NCBI GenBank assembly: GCA_963717155.1 | Contig: OY970326.1 | Span: 3,472,001-3,536,000, forward strand | Origin: G963717155 sp963717155 | Lineage (GTDB): Bacteria; Actinomycetota; Thermoleophilia; Gaiellales; JALYLC01 | Direction of reading: 5' to 3' | DNA: 64,000 nt | Shown here: piece by piece, positions 8,575 through 17,556 of the stretch | Layout: the number at the start of each line of letters is the position of its first letter | How positions within the stretch are numbered: the first letter of the stretch is position 1 | The notes under the pieces: model-generated | What the model saw: the letters and a program-made list of their open reading frames with translations, nothing else | Told to the model about the DNA's origin: nothing | The model's database searches: none | Program-made: the position numbers and the translations under genes

Positions 8575-9416
8575 TCCTCTCTCCCCACATCCGCCGGTCG
8601 ATCAGGATCTTCTTCGCGACGCTCGTCGGGCTCCTCATGGCCGCGCCGCTCTTCTACATGGTCGTAGGCTCGCTCATGTCGAACGAGCAGCTCTCAGTCC
8701 AGCCACCGCAGGTGATACCCGACGAGCTGCATTTCAGCAACTACTCCGACGCGTTCACAGGCCTGACGCAGGTGATCCAGCTGCGCAGCTTCGTCAACTC
8801 GGTGATCTTCACGGTCGGCGTGGTCGGGCTGCAGTGGATGCTGTGTGTCAGCGGCGGGCTCGTGATCGCGAAGATGCGCTTCCGCTCGCGGAACCTCCTG
8901 ACCGCCATGTTCGCCGTCTCGCTGTTCATTCCGATCATCACCACCCTGATCCCGACCTTCGTCGTGGTCTACGAGCTCGGGCTGGTGAACACCTACCCCG
9001 GCCTGATCCTGCCGATCGCAGCCCAGACGGGGTTCGGCACGCTGCTGTTCCGCCAGTACATCATCGCGATGCCCGAGGAGCTGTTCGAGGCGGCTCGCAT
9101 CGACGGCGCAAGCTGGTGGACGATCCTCCGTCACGTGGTCCTGCCACTGGCCAAGCCGGCAACGGCGGCGTACGTCGCGATCTCCGTGTTGACGGCGTGG
9201 AACATGTACCTGTGGCCGCTCGTCGCGGCGGAGGGCGGGTCGCTGCAGGTCCTGACACAGACGCTCGCCGTGGTCGGCACGACAGGTCAGGGTCAGGTCA
9301 CGCCGCAGAACGTGATCTTCGCGTCGGTCGTCATCGTGACGCTGCCGATGCTCATCACGTTCCTCGCCGTGCAACCGGCATTCGTCCGCGGCCTCACGGG
9401 CTCGGGGGTGGAGTGA
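8571..9416 (+). CDS. Sugar ABC transporter permease (MalG/UgpE type)
   Basis: Second permease of the importer, 281 residues from a GTG start overlapping the previous stop by 4 nt. The N-terminal TM (IFFATLVGLLMAAPLFYMVVGSLMS) and five further TMs are visible. The EAA motif is ELFEAARIDGASWWTILRHVVLPLAKPA, the ATPase docking loop. No ATP-binding subunit is encoded nearby, so the complex must borrow a shared ATPase such as an MsiK-type protein (known practice in actinobacteria; inference here). Confidence 0.9.
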   Translation: MILSPHIRRSIRIFFATLVGLLMAAPLFYMVVGSLMSNEQLSVQPPQVIPDELHFSNYSDAFTGLTQVIQLRSFVNSVIFTVGVVGLQWMLCVSGGLVIAKMRFRSRNLLTAMFAVSLFIPIITTLIPTFVVVYELGLVNTYPGLILPIAAQTGFGTLLFRQYIIAMPEELFEAARIDGASWWTILRHVVLPLAKPATAAYVAISVLTAWNMYLWPLVAAEGGSLQVLTQTLAVVGTTGQGQVTPQNVIFASVVIVTLPMLITFLAVQPAFVRGLTGSGVE

Positions 9417-9418
9417 GC

Positions 9419-10231
9419 ATGGCCGAACCGAACGGCTCGAACAGCGCCGAGAACGACTTCGTCGGCAAGTCCGCGGTGATTACCGGCGCGGGACAGGGCA
9501 TCGGCGCCGCGATCGCGCGGGGCCTCGCTGACAAGGGCGCGCGCGTGGTGCTCAGCGGACGACGTCGCGAGACGCTCGCGGCCGTGTGCGCGACGATCAT
9601 CGCTGCGGGAGGCCTGGCCGAGCTCGTCGTCGGAGACGTCACCGACCTCGCCCATCTCGACCAGCTCATGTCGATTGCTGCCGGGTCGCGCGGGATCCTG
9701 GACGTGCTCGTCAACAACGCAGGGATCGCCGGGCCGACCGCGCCGCTGGTCGACATCACGCCGGAGGACTGGAACGAGACGATCGCTGTCAACCTCACCG
9801 GCGTCTTCCTCGCCTGCAAGGCCGCGCTGCCGTACCTCGAGCGGGCCGAGCACGGGAAGATCCTGAACATCGGCTCCGTGACCGGCAAGCAGCCGCTGCC
9901 GAACCGCTCGCCGTACGCGGCCGCGAAGCTCGGCGTCGTCGGCCTGACCCGGACGCTCGCCCACGAGGTCGGCCCGAGCAACATCAGCGTGAACCTGATC
10001 TCGCCCTGGCTCGTCGAGGGCGAGCGGCTCGGCGACGTCCTGTCGTCGATGTCCAAGGAGCTCGGGCTCACGCCGGATGAGCTCCGCGCGGCGATGACCG
10101 AGGGAACGGCGTTCAAGCGCACCGTCGCGGAGCGGGACGTCGTGGAGATGGCGCTGTTCCTCTGCTCGTCTGCCGCGAACAACCTCACCGGCCAGGACAT
10201 CAACGTCGCCGCCGGCGCGGTCATGTACTAG
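9419..10231 (+). CDS. Short-chain dehydrogenase/reductase
   Basis: Classical SDR of 270 residues, NAD(P)-dependent. The cofactor motif TGAGQGIG is at residues 22-29, NNAG at 99-102, and the catalytic residues are Ser153 with Tyr166 and Lys170 in YAAAK. The start is the ATG at 9419, two bases after the permease stop, with GGAG upstream. In sugar-acid operons such SDRs oxidise a hydroxyl of the sugar, lactone or keto-deoxy acid; here its place between permeases and other redox enzymes supports such a role, but the substrate is unknown. Confidence 0.9.
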   Translation: MAEPNGSNSAENDFVGKSAVITGAGQGIGAAIARGLADKGARVVLSGRRRETLAAVCATIIAAGGLAELVVGDVTDLAHLDQLMSIAAGSRGILDVLVNNAGIAGPTAPLVDITPEDWNETIAVNLTGVFLACKAALPYLERAEHGKILNIGSVTGKQPLPNRSPYAAAKLGVVGLTRTLAHEVGPSNISVNLISPWLVEGERLGDVLSSMSKELGLTPDELRAAMTEGTAFKRTVAERDVVEMALFLCSSAANNLTGQDINVAAGAVMY

Positions 10232-10234
10232 CGG

Positions 10235-11518
10235 ATGGTAAGCGCGCAGCCCCGCCCAGGCGACCGCCGGCCGATCGCCCTCGTTGGATGCGGCGGTATG
10301 GGCCAGCGGCACCTCCGCGCCTACCACGCGCTGCGCACCATCGGCGCGCAGCGGTTCGAGCTGGCAGCGGTTTGCGACCAGCACCGTGCCGCTGCCGAGG
10401 CGACGGCCGACGAGGCCGAGGCGCGCCTTGGCAGCCGTCCGGCTGTCTTCGCCGACCACGAGGAGCTGATCGGGAGCGGCCTGGTCGAGGCCCTCGACAT
10501 CGTGGTGGACCCGGCCGCGCACCACCTGATCGCGGTGCCGGCCCTGGAGACTGGCCTGCACGTCCTCTGCGAGAAGCCCCTCGGCATCACCGTGCGCGCC
10601 TGCCGCCGGATGCTCGACGCGGCCGCTCGTTCGAGCGCGATCCTGGCGACGGCCGAGAACTACCGGCGCGACGGGCCGAACCGGCTCGCGCGGAGGGTGC
10701 TCGAACGAGAGCTGCTCGGCGACGTGCACCTGATGCTCGAGGTCAGCGTCGGGGGTGACGACGGCGTCATCATCAGCCCCTGGCGGCATATCCGCGAGTC
10801 GGGATCGATCGCGCTCGACATGGGCGTGCACTACACCGATATCTTCTCGTTCTTTCTCGGCCCGCTCGAGCGCGTCCACGGCGCGGCCTTCATCGCCGAA
10901 CCGCTCCGCGTTCGCGCTCCCGAAACAGCGCCGGTCTCCGGTATCGACGACGTGTCGCCCGGAGTCATACGCGCGACCGGGGACGACTCGCTCGTGGCGC
11001 TGTACGAGGCGGCCTCCGGCGTCCTGATCCAGCTTTCGTACGTGCCGTCTGGCCGTGGCCGCCAATGGTCCCAGCGCAGCGTGCACGGCCGCGAGGGCTC
11101 CATGACCGTGCCACGCGACCGCACGGGCGGCCCGGTCGTCGTCCAGCGCGGCGATCACACCCTGAGCGGCGCTGCGCTGCGGCTCGAGCTCGGAGGCTTC
11201 GAGCTCGAGGGCGTCGCCGCCGACTTCTTCGGTCCCGATGGAACCGAGTACGACCTGCCGTTCGGCGAGGTCGACGCGGCCATCATCGCGCTCGAGCTCG
11301 ACGACTTCGCGGCTGCGATCGAGAATCGCTCGACACCCGAGGTCGACGGCCTGGCGGGCCTGCTTGCCGTGGCAGGAGTGTGGGCTGTCTCCGAGTCCCG
11401 GCTTGCCGGGGAATCCGTACGCATCGCCGACGTCGCGGGCGGCGCGATCTCGGCCGCCCAGGATCCGGTCGACGCGGCGCTCGGGCTGCTCGACGACAGC
11501 GCAGAGGAGCCTTCATGA
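10235..11518 (+). CDS. Gfo/Idh/MocA-family oxidoreductase
   Basis: NAD(P)-dependent sugar or cyclitol dehydrogenase of 427 residues. The Rossmann motif is ALVGCGGMGQRH (about residues 15-26). EKP at 113-115 holds the conserved Lys of the family, and the C-terminal alpha/beta substrate domain includes GSIALDMGVHYTDIF with the likely catalytic His. It begins 3 bases after the SDR stop and its own stop overlaps the next start (ATGA), so it is part of the same transcript. Family members act on glucose, inositol, 1,5-anhydrofructose and similar; the substrate here is not determinable. Confidence 0.88.
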   Translation: MVSAQPRPGDRRPIALVGCGGMGQRHLRAYHALRTIGAQRFELAAVCDQHRAAAEATADEAEARLGSRPAVFADHEELIGSGLVEALDIVVDPAAHHLIAVPALETGLHVLCEKPLGITVRACRRMLDAAARSSAILATAENYRRDGPNRLARRVLERELLGDVHLMLEVSVGGDDGVIISPWRHIRESGSIALDMGVHYTDIFSFFLGPLERVHGAAFIAEPLRVRAPETAPVSGIDDVSPGVIRATGDDSLVALYEAASGVLIQLSYVPSGRGRQWSQRSVHGREGSMTVPRDRTGGPVVVQRGDHTLSGAALRLELGGFELEGVAADFFGPDGTEYDLPFGEVDAAIIALELDDFAAAIENRSTPEVDGLAGLLAVAGVWAVSESRLAGESVRIADVAGGAISAAQDPVDAALGLLDDSAEEPS

Positions 11519-12030
11519 TGAGCAACGAGACGACTGCCTTGCCCGAGCCAACCTTCAAGCAGTGCGCTACGGTCGTCCACGATCTCGACCGGGCCGTGCG
11601 ACGGTGGACCGACGAGCTCGGCATCGGGCCATGGACCGGCTATCGGCTCGAGCCCCCACGTCTGCGGGATACGCGCTACCTCGGAGCCGCCGTCGAGTTC
11701 TCACTCCTCCACGCGCTCGCATGGCAGGGCGACGTCCAGTTCGAGCTCGTCCAACCGCTCGCCGGGCCGAGCATCTTCACGGACCACCTCGAGGCGCACG
11801 GCGAAGGCCTCCACCACATCGGCAAGTACGTTCCCGACCACGCCGCAGCGGTGGCCGTCGCGGTCGCGGCCGGATACGTCGTGCTGCAGAGCGCGTGCGG
11901 CTTCGGGGCCGAGGGCGACGGGGCGTTCGCGTACCTGAAGCATCCGGAGGTCCCCGTCATCATCGAGCTCATCGACGCCCCGCGCGTGCGCATCGAGCCC
12001 GAGTTCGTGTACCCGCCGGGCCGCGCGTGA
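11515..12030 (+). CDS. VOC-family protein of the sugar operon
   Basis: A 171-residue protein with a glyoxalase-like fold, starting with FKQCATVVHDLDRAVRRWTDELGIGPW and containing GEGLHHIGKYVPDHAAAVA, which resembles methylmalonyl-CoA-epimerase-like and related VOC proteins (metal-binding His in the HHI segment, late Glu in VIIELID). It starts at an ATG overlapping the MocA stop, with GAGGAG upstream. In this operon an epimerase or isomerase step on a sugar-derived acid would fit (inference). Confidence 0.82.
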   Translation: MMSNETTALPEPTFKQCATVVHDLDRAVRRWTDELGIGPWTGYRLEPPRLRDTRYLGAAVEFSLLHALAWQGDVQFELVQPLAGPSIFTDHLEAHGEGLHHIGKYVPDHAAAVAVAVAAGYVVLQSACGFGAEGDGAFAYLKHPEVPVIIELIDAPRVRIEPEFVYPPGRA

Positions 12031-13166
12031 ACGATCCACGCATCGAGCTCGTCGAGGCCTTCCCGGCGGGAGCAGCGTGCTACGTGCGCATCACCACGGA
12101 CGATGGCGTCACCGGCGTAGGCGAGTCCACGTTCTTCGGCTGGCCGACGGCGGAGGCCGAGATCGTCCGGTCGTTCGGCGCGCACCTGAAAGGACGAAGT
12201 GCGCTCGATGTCGAGGATCACTGGCTCGACCTCTACCGGGCGCTCAGCTTCCGCGGCATGGCCGTGACCGGCGCGATCAGCGCGCTCGACCAGGCGCTGT
12301 GGGACATCCGGGGCAAGCGCCTCGGAGTGCCGGTCTGGAGCCTCCTCGGCGGCCGCGCCCGGCGCGCCGTGCGCGCCATGCGGATCGTCGACAGCGGCAC
12401 GATCGAGCAGGTGGTCGAGGCCGCGCGGCGGAGCGTGGCGGACGAGGGCTACAACGCGCTCAAGATCGTGCTGTTCCAGGAGGACCACCACGGCATGCGC
12501 CAGGCCCGCCGGATCGACGACCTCGTCGCGCGCTTCGCCGCAGTGCGTGAGACGGTCGGCTGGGACATCGACCTCGGCGCGGAGCTTCACCGCAACATGA
12601 CGGCGGGCGACGCAGTCATGCTGTGCGCCGAGCTCGCACGCCTGCGCCCGCTGTTCGTCGAGGACCCGATCCCTCCCGACAGCGTCGCCGCGTTGCGGGC
12701 GTTCGCCGCGAAGGTAGACGTGCCGGTCGCCGCGGGCGAGCGCTGCACGACGATCTGGGAGTTCGCGGAGTACCTCGAGCGGCCAGGCGTCGCATACGTG
12801 CGCCCCGACGTGGGCATCGCCGGCGGGATCACCCACCTGAAGAAGATCTGCGCACTCGCCGAAGCGTTCCATGCAGGCGTGCTGCCGCACGCGTTCCCGT
12901 CGGGGCCGGTCGCCGTCGCGGCGCACGTGCAGCTCGGCATGTGTGTCACGAACTGGGAGCTACAGGAACACGCGCCCCAGGATGCTCCGCGCTTCACCGA
13001 CCTCGTTGACCACGTGATTCAGGTCCGCGACGGCTACCTGCTGCCACCGGACAGGCCGGGCCTCGGTATCGAGCTGGACATCGATGGCCTCGCCCGCCAT
13101 CCCCCGACCTCCGTGGACCTCTCCCACACGCCGCGCCGGGAGGACGGGTCCGTGGCCATCCGATGA
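12027..13166 (+). CDS. Enolase-superfamily sugar-acid dehydratase (MR/MLE family)
   Basis: A 379-residue protein, GTG start overlapping the upstream stop. The capping domain ends near SALDQALWDIRGKRLGVPVWSLLGG, a hallmark of mandelate-racemase-type enzymes. The barrel shows the Lys strand NALKIVLF, the ligand Glu of LGAELHRNM, Glu in FVEDPI and Glu in AAGERCTT, and the C-terminal His of VLPHAFPSGP. These match galactonate-dehydratase-like enzymes that make 2-keto-3-deoxy acids. It is the second of three superfamily members in 17 kb. Its stop overlaps the next gene by 4 nt. Confidence 0.87.
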   Translation: MNDPRIELVEAFPAGAACYVRITTDDGVTGVGESTFFGWPTAEAEIVRSFGAHLKGRSALDVEDHWLDLYRALSFRGMAVTGAISALDQALWDIRGKRLGVPVWSLLGGRARRAVRAMRIVDSGTIEQVVEAARRSVADEGYNALKIVLFQEDHHGMRQARRIDDLVARFAAVRETVGWDIDLGAELHRNMTAGDAVMLCAELARLRPLFVEDPIPPDSVAALRAFAAKVDVPVAAGERCTTIWEFAEYLERPGVAYVRPDVGIAGGITHLKKICALAEAFHAGVLPHAFPSGPVAVAAHVQLGMCVTNWELQEHAPQDAPRFTDLVDHVIQVRDGYLLPPDRPGLGIELDIDGLARHPPTSVDLSHTPRREDGSVAIR

Positions 13167-14272
13167 CGCCTCGCAGCGCTCGGCCGTCGAACAACCCGAC
13201 CCGGCGCCGGAAGGTCGGCCTCGCCTGCAGCGATGCGATACGCCGGACGTACATCGATCCGGTCGACGTCGCGCGTCTGGAGACGGTCGCCGAGCTCCAC
13301 TTCCGGCCCTTCTCGGTCGCCTCGGAACTCGGTGGCCCCGCTCCGCGAGATGCCTCGGCAGAGGCGGAGCTCGCGGCGTTCGCCGCCGGCCTGGACGTCC
13401 TGGTGGTGTGCCATGGCGCGCCGTACGTCAGCTCCGAGGTCATCGCCGCGGCGACCAGGCTGACGCTGCTCGGCGAGCTCGAGGGCGATCGGTTCGCCTA
13501 TCGCCTCGATCTCGCCGCCGCGCGGCGAAACGGCGTCCGCGTCGTCGACACCTCGCACGGCTCGTCGGGTCCAACGGCGGAGTGGGCGCTCGGGCTCGCA
13601 CTGGTCGGGCTGAGGAACGCCGGGGCGCTGTTCCGGCGGACGATCGCGCACGAGCCCACCTACCTGCCAGCCTCCGAGCGCTCCGGGCCGGGTTACGAGC
13701 GAGCCGAGCTAACTGGCAAGCGCATCGGGATGATCGGGTTCGGGCACATCGCCCGCCGCCTCGTCGAGCTGCTGCGCCCGTTCCACGTCGAGGTGCTCGC
13801 ACACGACCCGTTCGTCGCGGACGAGCTGGCCGAGGCACTCGACGTCACGCTCGCCCGGCTCGCCGACATCCTCGCCTGCGATGTCGTGTTCGTGCTGGTG
13901 CCCGAGACTCCGAGCACCGCCGGCATGCTCGGCGAGCGCGAGCTCGACCTCCTTCGCTCGGGGAGCGTGCTCGTCAATGTCTCGCGCGGGCGCGTGATCC
14001 AGGCTGCTCCGCTGCTCGCCCGACTCCAGCGCGGCGATGTCGTCGGCGCCCTCGACGTGTTCGATCCGGAGCCGATCCCCCTCGATTCGCCGATCCTCGA
14101 GCTTCCGAACGTGTTCCTGACTCCGCACGTCGCGGGCGTGACCGAGGAGAGCCGCCGGAGGTTCTTCTCGCTCATGGTGGACGAGTGCCTGCGCCACTTC
14201 CAGGGCGACGAGGTGCGGTCGGAGCTCACGTCCGAGGTTGTCCGCCTGCGAATGTCCGGGGTCGACTCGTAA
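13163..14272 (+). CDS. D-isomer-specific 2-hydroxyacid dehydrogenase
   Basis: NAD-dependent reductase or dehydrogenase of 2-keto/2-hydroxy acids, 369 residues. The nucleotide-binding domain carries MIGFGHIARRL (from residue 190). The catalytic triad is visible as Arg275 (NVSRGRV), Glu303 (FDPEPIP) and His322 (TPHVAGVT). The start ATG overlaps the dehydratase stop (ATGA), so it is the last gene of the operon. It could reduce a keto acid produced by the preceding dehydratase (inference). Confidence 0.9.
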   Translation: MTPRSARPSNNPTRRRKVGLACSDAIRRTYIDPVDVARLETVAELHFRPFSVASELGGPAPRDASAEAELAAFAAGLDVLVVCHGAPYVSSEVIAAATRLTLLGELEGDRFAYRLDLAAARRNGVRVVDTSHGSSGPTAEWALGLALVGLRNAGALFRRTIAHEPTYLPASERSGPGYERAELTGKRIGMIGFGHIARRLVELLRPFHVEVLAHDPFVADELAEALDVTLARLADILACDVVFVLVPETPSTAGMLGERELDLLRSGSVLVNVSRGRVIQAAPLLARLQRGDVVGALDVFDPEPIPLDSPILELPNVFLTPHVAGVTEESRRRFFSLMVDECLRHFQGDEVRSELTSEVVRLRMSGVDS

Positions 14273-14277
14273 GGCTG

Positions 14278-15144
14278 TTACGGCCCATGCCGCGCGGAGC
14301 CGAGGACGCGGTGGAGCGCGCCACCCAGGACCAGCTCCAGGTCGGCAGGCGTCAGGAAGCCGGCGTGCAACCGCACCGCCTCGAGCGACTGCCGGTACGT
14401 GCAGAACCGCGTGCACGCCGGGAAGTCCGAGCCCCAGCAGAGCCGCTCGGGCCCAAAGGCAGCGAGCAGGCGCGCGAACGCAGCGAGCGCCTCGGGCCAC
14501 GGGTAGTCGAAGCCGCGCTCCGAGCAGTACGGAAGTCCGGCAACCTTGAGGTAGATGCTCGGGACGCGGGCCGAGGCCAGCACCTCGGCGAGCCCGTCGG
14601 TGTGGTCGAGCCCGCGCGCGCGGATGCCGCCCAGGGCGTTGCACAGCACCGGCACGCTCGGATGGCGCTGCGCGACGATCCTCAGGTCGGCGTGCCAGGA
14701 CGGGTCGGCGCCGAGGCTGACGAACAGGCCGAGGGTCGCCGCGAGCGTGAACAGCTCGTCGGCCTCCCCGCTCAGAAGCCAGCCGTCGTTCTGCTCCTCC
14801 ACGTAGTGCGCGAAGCCCGCCAGGCGCGGGTATCGCTCGACCAGTGCCCGCAGCCGATCGGCAGCTCCCGGGAGATGGTAGGTCGCGCTCCAGCGGCAAT
14901 CGAGGTCGGCCACCAGGTGCAGCCGATCTGCATGCCGCTCCAGGGAGACAGCGGCGTACTCGACGTTGTCGGCGTTGTTCTCGATCGCAGCGCACACCAC
15001 GACGGCCTCGTCGACGCCATTGGCATCCATCTCGTAGACGAGCTGGTCGATCGTCCCGCGGCTGTCCTCGTCGGGGACGAGGGGCAGATACGGCCAACGC
15101 CTCCACGCGTGCGTGTGGCTGTCACGGATGACCTGGTCAGCCAC
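14278..15144 (-). CDS. Amidohydrolase-family (TIM-barrel) hydrolase, possible sugar lactonase
   Basis: A 288-residue metal-dependent hydrolase of the amidohydrolase-2 type. The first strand carries the metal-binding DSHTHAW and the late strand WGSDFPACT supplies the conserved Asp. Family members near sugar-acid genes open 1,4- or 1,5-lactones (COG3618-like), while others are decarboxylases or amidases. It starts at a GTG overlapping the LacI-family stop by 8 nt, so it is co-transcribed with that regulator and convergent with the sugar operon. The position favours a lactonase role in the same pathway, which is inference. Confidence 0.82.
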   Translation of the reverse strand: MADQVIRDSHTHAWRRWPYLPLVPDEDSRGTIDQLVYEMDANGVDEAVVVCAAIENNADNVEYAAVSLERHADRLHLVADLDCRWSATYHLPGAADRLRALVERYPRLAGFAHYVEEQNDGWLLSGEADELFTLAATLGLFVSLGADPSWHADLRIVAQRHPSVPVLCNALGGIRARGLDHTDGLAEVLASARVPSIYLKVAGLPYCSERGFDYPWPEALAAFARLLAAFGPERLCWGSDFPACTRFCTYRQSLEAVRLHAGFLTPADLELVLGGALHRVLGSARHGP

Positions 15145-16246
15145 CCCGCGGACTGTAACGGTTCAATCTCGCCCGTGCGGTCGTCGACTGGCGCTCCACG
15201 AGCTCGGGCTCGAAACGGATGTCTCCGTGTCGGTGCAGCGGATCCATGGTCTCCTCGATGAGCAGTTCCGCGGCGGCGCGACCGAGCTCGTACTTCGGCT
15301 GGCGGATCGAGGTGAGGGCCGGTGAGAGCATCGCCGCGAACTCGACGTCGTCACAGCCGACGACGCTGACGTCGCGAGGGACGCGCACCCGCCGGTCGGC
15401 AAGCGCGCCGAGCACCTTGAATGCGACCTGATCGTTCACGCACACCACCGCGGTCGGGCGGTCAGGGTCGGCGAGGAAGCTCTCGACGGCCTGCTCGGCC
15501 TGCTCGAACGCGGTGATCGGATCGATCGTGTACTCCACGATGGCCTCGGACGCCTCGAACCCGGCGAGCTTCGCCGCGCGCCGCATCCCACGCCGCCGCT
15601 CGGCGCACTGCGAGAGGCGCATCGGCCCGTTGATGAACGCGATGCGACGGTGTCCGAGCGCGAACAGGTGCCCCGCAGCGAGCTCCGCGCCCCGCGCGTG
15701 GTCGACCGATACCGAGCAGAGCTCACCGTTCACACTGCGGCGATCAAGCAGCACCACGCGCGTGCCGCGGTCGCGCAGGGTCTCGAGATGACGGAGGCTG
15801 CGCGTCGCCGGCGTGATCACGATCCCCTGAACACGCTGCTCCTCGAGCAGGCGGAGGTAGCGCGCCTCCCGCTCGGGCGAACCATCGGTCGAGCACACGA
15901 CGACGACGGACTCCTGCTCGTGCACGGCGTCTTCGAGGCCCCTGATCGTCTCGGTCGAGAACGGGTTCGCGGCGTCTAGCACCACGGCGCCGAACGCATG
16001 GTTCTGGCCTCCTCCCATCTGGTGCGCCGCAGAGCTTCGCACGAAGCCGAGGCTCTCGATCGCCTCGCGCACGCGGGCAAGTGTCTCGGGCGCGACCCGA
16101 TCGGGCCAGTTCAGGACGTTGGACGCGGTTCCGAGCGACACGCCCGCGTGGATCGCCACGTCGCGGATCGTCGGCTTGCGCGTCCTGCCACGCGCCGCCG
16201 GGACGTCGGGTGACCGCTTCGGAGTGGGCTTGCGGCGGGGCGCCAA
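15137..16246 (-). CDS. LacI-family transcriptional regulator
   Basis: A 369-residue repressor. After a basic 24-residue leader, the DNA-binding domain reads KPTIRDVAIHAGVSLGTASNVLN (helix-turn-helix plus hinge helix), followed by a periplasmic-binding-protein-like effector domain (NHAFGAVVLDAANPFST, with TALVCVND-type and VVGCDDVEFA motifs). The start is a TTG at 16246 with AGGAG 4 bases upstream. It is co-transcribed with the amidohydrolase gene. It probably controls the 6-14 kb operon through the inverted repeat at 5985-6006 (inference from family and location). Confidence 0.9.
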   Translation of the reverse strand: MAPRRKPTPKRSPDVPAARGRTRKPTIRDVAIHAGVSLGTASNVLNWPDRVAPETLARVREAIESLGFVRSSAAHQMGGGQNHAFGAVVLDAANPFSTETIRGLEDAVHEQESVVVVCSTDGSPEREARYLRLLEEQRVQGIVITPATRSLRHLETLRDRGTRVVLLDRRSVNGELCSVSVDHARGAELAAGHLFALGHRRIAFINGPMRLSQCAERRRGMRRAAKLAGFEASEAIVEYTIDPITAFEQAEQAVESFLADPDRPTAVVCVNDQVAFKVLGALADRRVRVPRDVSVVGCDDVEFAAMLSPALTSIRQPKYELGRAAAELLIEETMDPLHRHGDIRFEPELVERQSTTARARLNRYSPRGG

Positions 16247-16407
16247 CGCTCTCCTGACACTGCGCTTTCGTGTGTGACGGTGGGACGCCCGACAGTCGCT
16301 GAGCTTCTCCCGCGCAGGATACCGGCCGTTCGCGGCGGGCGGTGCGCTCGCCGGGTACGATCGTCACACGCGTGCCGCTTACGATCGAGGTCGGGAGCAG
16401 ACCCAAC

Positions 16408-16896
16408 GTGATTGCCGACGTCCTGCACTTCTCGTTCACGGTGAGCGACATCGAGCGATCCATCGAGTGGTACACGAACGTACTCGGGCTAGAGCTCGTG
16501 CATCGTCAACGACAGGAGAACGAGTACACCTCGATCCTCGTCGGCATTCCCGGGGCCGCCCTCGAGGTCGCGCAGTTCGCGGTGCCTGGCGTGCCCCCGG
16601 CCAGGTCAACCCACATGCTGGAGCTCGTGGAGTACATCACTCCGCGCGGCCGCGATCTGGGCGTGCTCGCCACGAATGCCGTGGGCTGCGCGCATCTCGC
16701 GCTGATCGTCACTGATATCGAGCATCGCTACGAGCGCATGCGGGCGCTCGGGGTCGCCTTCCGGAACCCGCCCGTCGCGATCTCCGCCGGCGCGAACGCG
16801 GGTGGCTTCGCCTGTTACTTCCACGATCCGGACGGGATCACGCTGGAGCTGCTCCAGCCGTCGCCGGCGCGAATCCAGGGCATGGGGCTCGCATGA
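16408..16896 (+). CDS. VOC-family protein
   Basis: Single-domain glyoxalase-fold protein, about 162 residues from the GTG at 16408, whose product begins at the usual first strand (ADVLHFSFTVSDIERSIEWYTNVLGLELVHR). Alternative in-frame starts lie at 16342 and 16372. The second half has GCAHLALIVTDIEHRYERM and FHDPDGITLELLQ, with metal ligands His and Glu in the usual places. It is divergent from the LacI gene and convergent with the isochorismatase-like gene. The substrate is unknown. Confidence 0.82.
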   Translation: MIADVLHFSFTVSDIERSIEWYTNVLGLELVHRQRQENEYTSILVGIPGAALEVAQFAVPGVPPARSTHMLELVEYITPRGRDLGVLATNAVGCAHLALIVTDIEHRYERMRALGVAFRNPPVAISAGANAGGFACYFHDPDGITLELLQPSPARIQGMGLA

Positions 16897-16931
16897 AACC
16901 GATCTCACATTCGGTTCTGCCGCATGCGGCA
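16897..16931. terminator. Convergent-gene inverted repeats, possible bidirectional terminator
   Basis: Between two convergent genes lie a 6-bp stem (AACCGA / TCGGTT with an 8-nt loop, 16897-16916) and the perfect palindrome TGCCGCATGCGGCA (16918-16931). Neither has a T-run. Their position between stop codons suggests transcript ends. Confidence 0.35.
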
Positions 16932-16944
16932 AGTCGTGGACGCG

Positions 16945-17553
16945 TTAGGACGGGCCGCCAAAGTCGACGTCGCCGGAGCTGACGGTGCCGGCGGTTCGCC
17001 CCGGCGCCGTCTGGTGCGTCCAGTAGAGATTCGTGTGCGCGATGACCGCGTCCGGCGGGGGCGCCCCCCATTCCGTCTGGTCGTCCGTCGTGTGGGCGTC
17101 GCTGACGAGGGTCGCGTCATATCCTCTGGCGAGGGCGCCATGCAGCGTCGAGCGGACGCACCAATCGGTCTGTGCGCCGACGACGACCAGTCGCCCGACA
17201 TCGAGGCCGGACAGCACGGTCTCGAGGGTGGTGTCCTCGAAGGCGTCGCCGTAGTTCTTCTCGACCAGCGGCTCGGCGTCGGCCGGAGTCAGGTCGGAGA
17301 CGATCTGCCACGCCTCGCTCTCCCGTGCAAGCTGCTCATCTGAGTGCTGGACCCAGACCACGGGCACGCCCTCCCGGCGCGCCCGCTCGACAAGGCTGTC
17401 GACGTTCGCCACGACCGCGTCGCGCTCGTGAGCCCGCTCGACCGCGCCGTTCTGCATGTCGACGACGAGGAGTGCGGTGTTTGGCCGATTCTCGAGTGTG
17501 GTCATCGCGGTCGAGGGTACCAATGTCACTGCTTCGAGCCGAACCGTGGCCAT
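16945..17553 (-). CDS. Isochorismatase-family cysteine hydrolase
   Basis: A 202-residue hydrolase with the visible catalytic triad Asp32 (LVVDMQNG), Lys99 (VEKNYGDAF) and Cys132 (TDWCVRSTLHGA). Family members cleave amides, nicotinamide, N-carbamoyl compounds or isochorismate. The start ATG at 17553 has AAGGGG six bases upstream and lies 3 bases from the permease stop, so it is the last gene of the second sugar-transport operon. A role in that pathway is likely but unproven. Confidence 0.87.
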   Translation of the reverse strand: MATVRLEAVTLVPSTAMTTLENRPNTALLVVDMQNGAVERAHERDAVVANVDSLVERARREGVPVVWVQHSDEQLARESEAWQIVSDLTPADAEPLVEKNYGDAFEDTTLETVLSGLDVGRLVVVGAQTDWCVRSTLHGALARGYDATLVSDAHTTDDQTEWGAPPPDAVIAHTNLYWTHQTAPGRTAGTVSSGDVDFGGPS

Positions 17554-17556
17554 TGC

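Noticed and set aside
9293..11158. 621-residue minus-strand ORF over the SDR and MocA genes
   Set aside because: Complete overlap with two convincing enzymes on the other strand; the translation has no recognisable motif.
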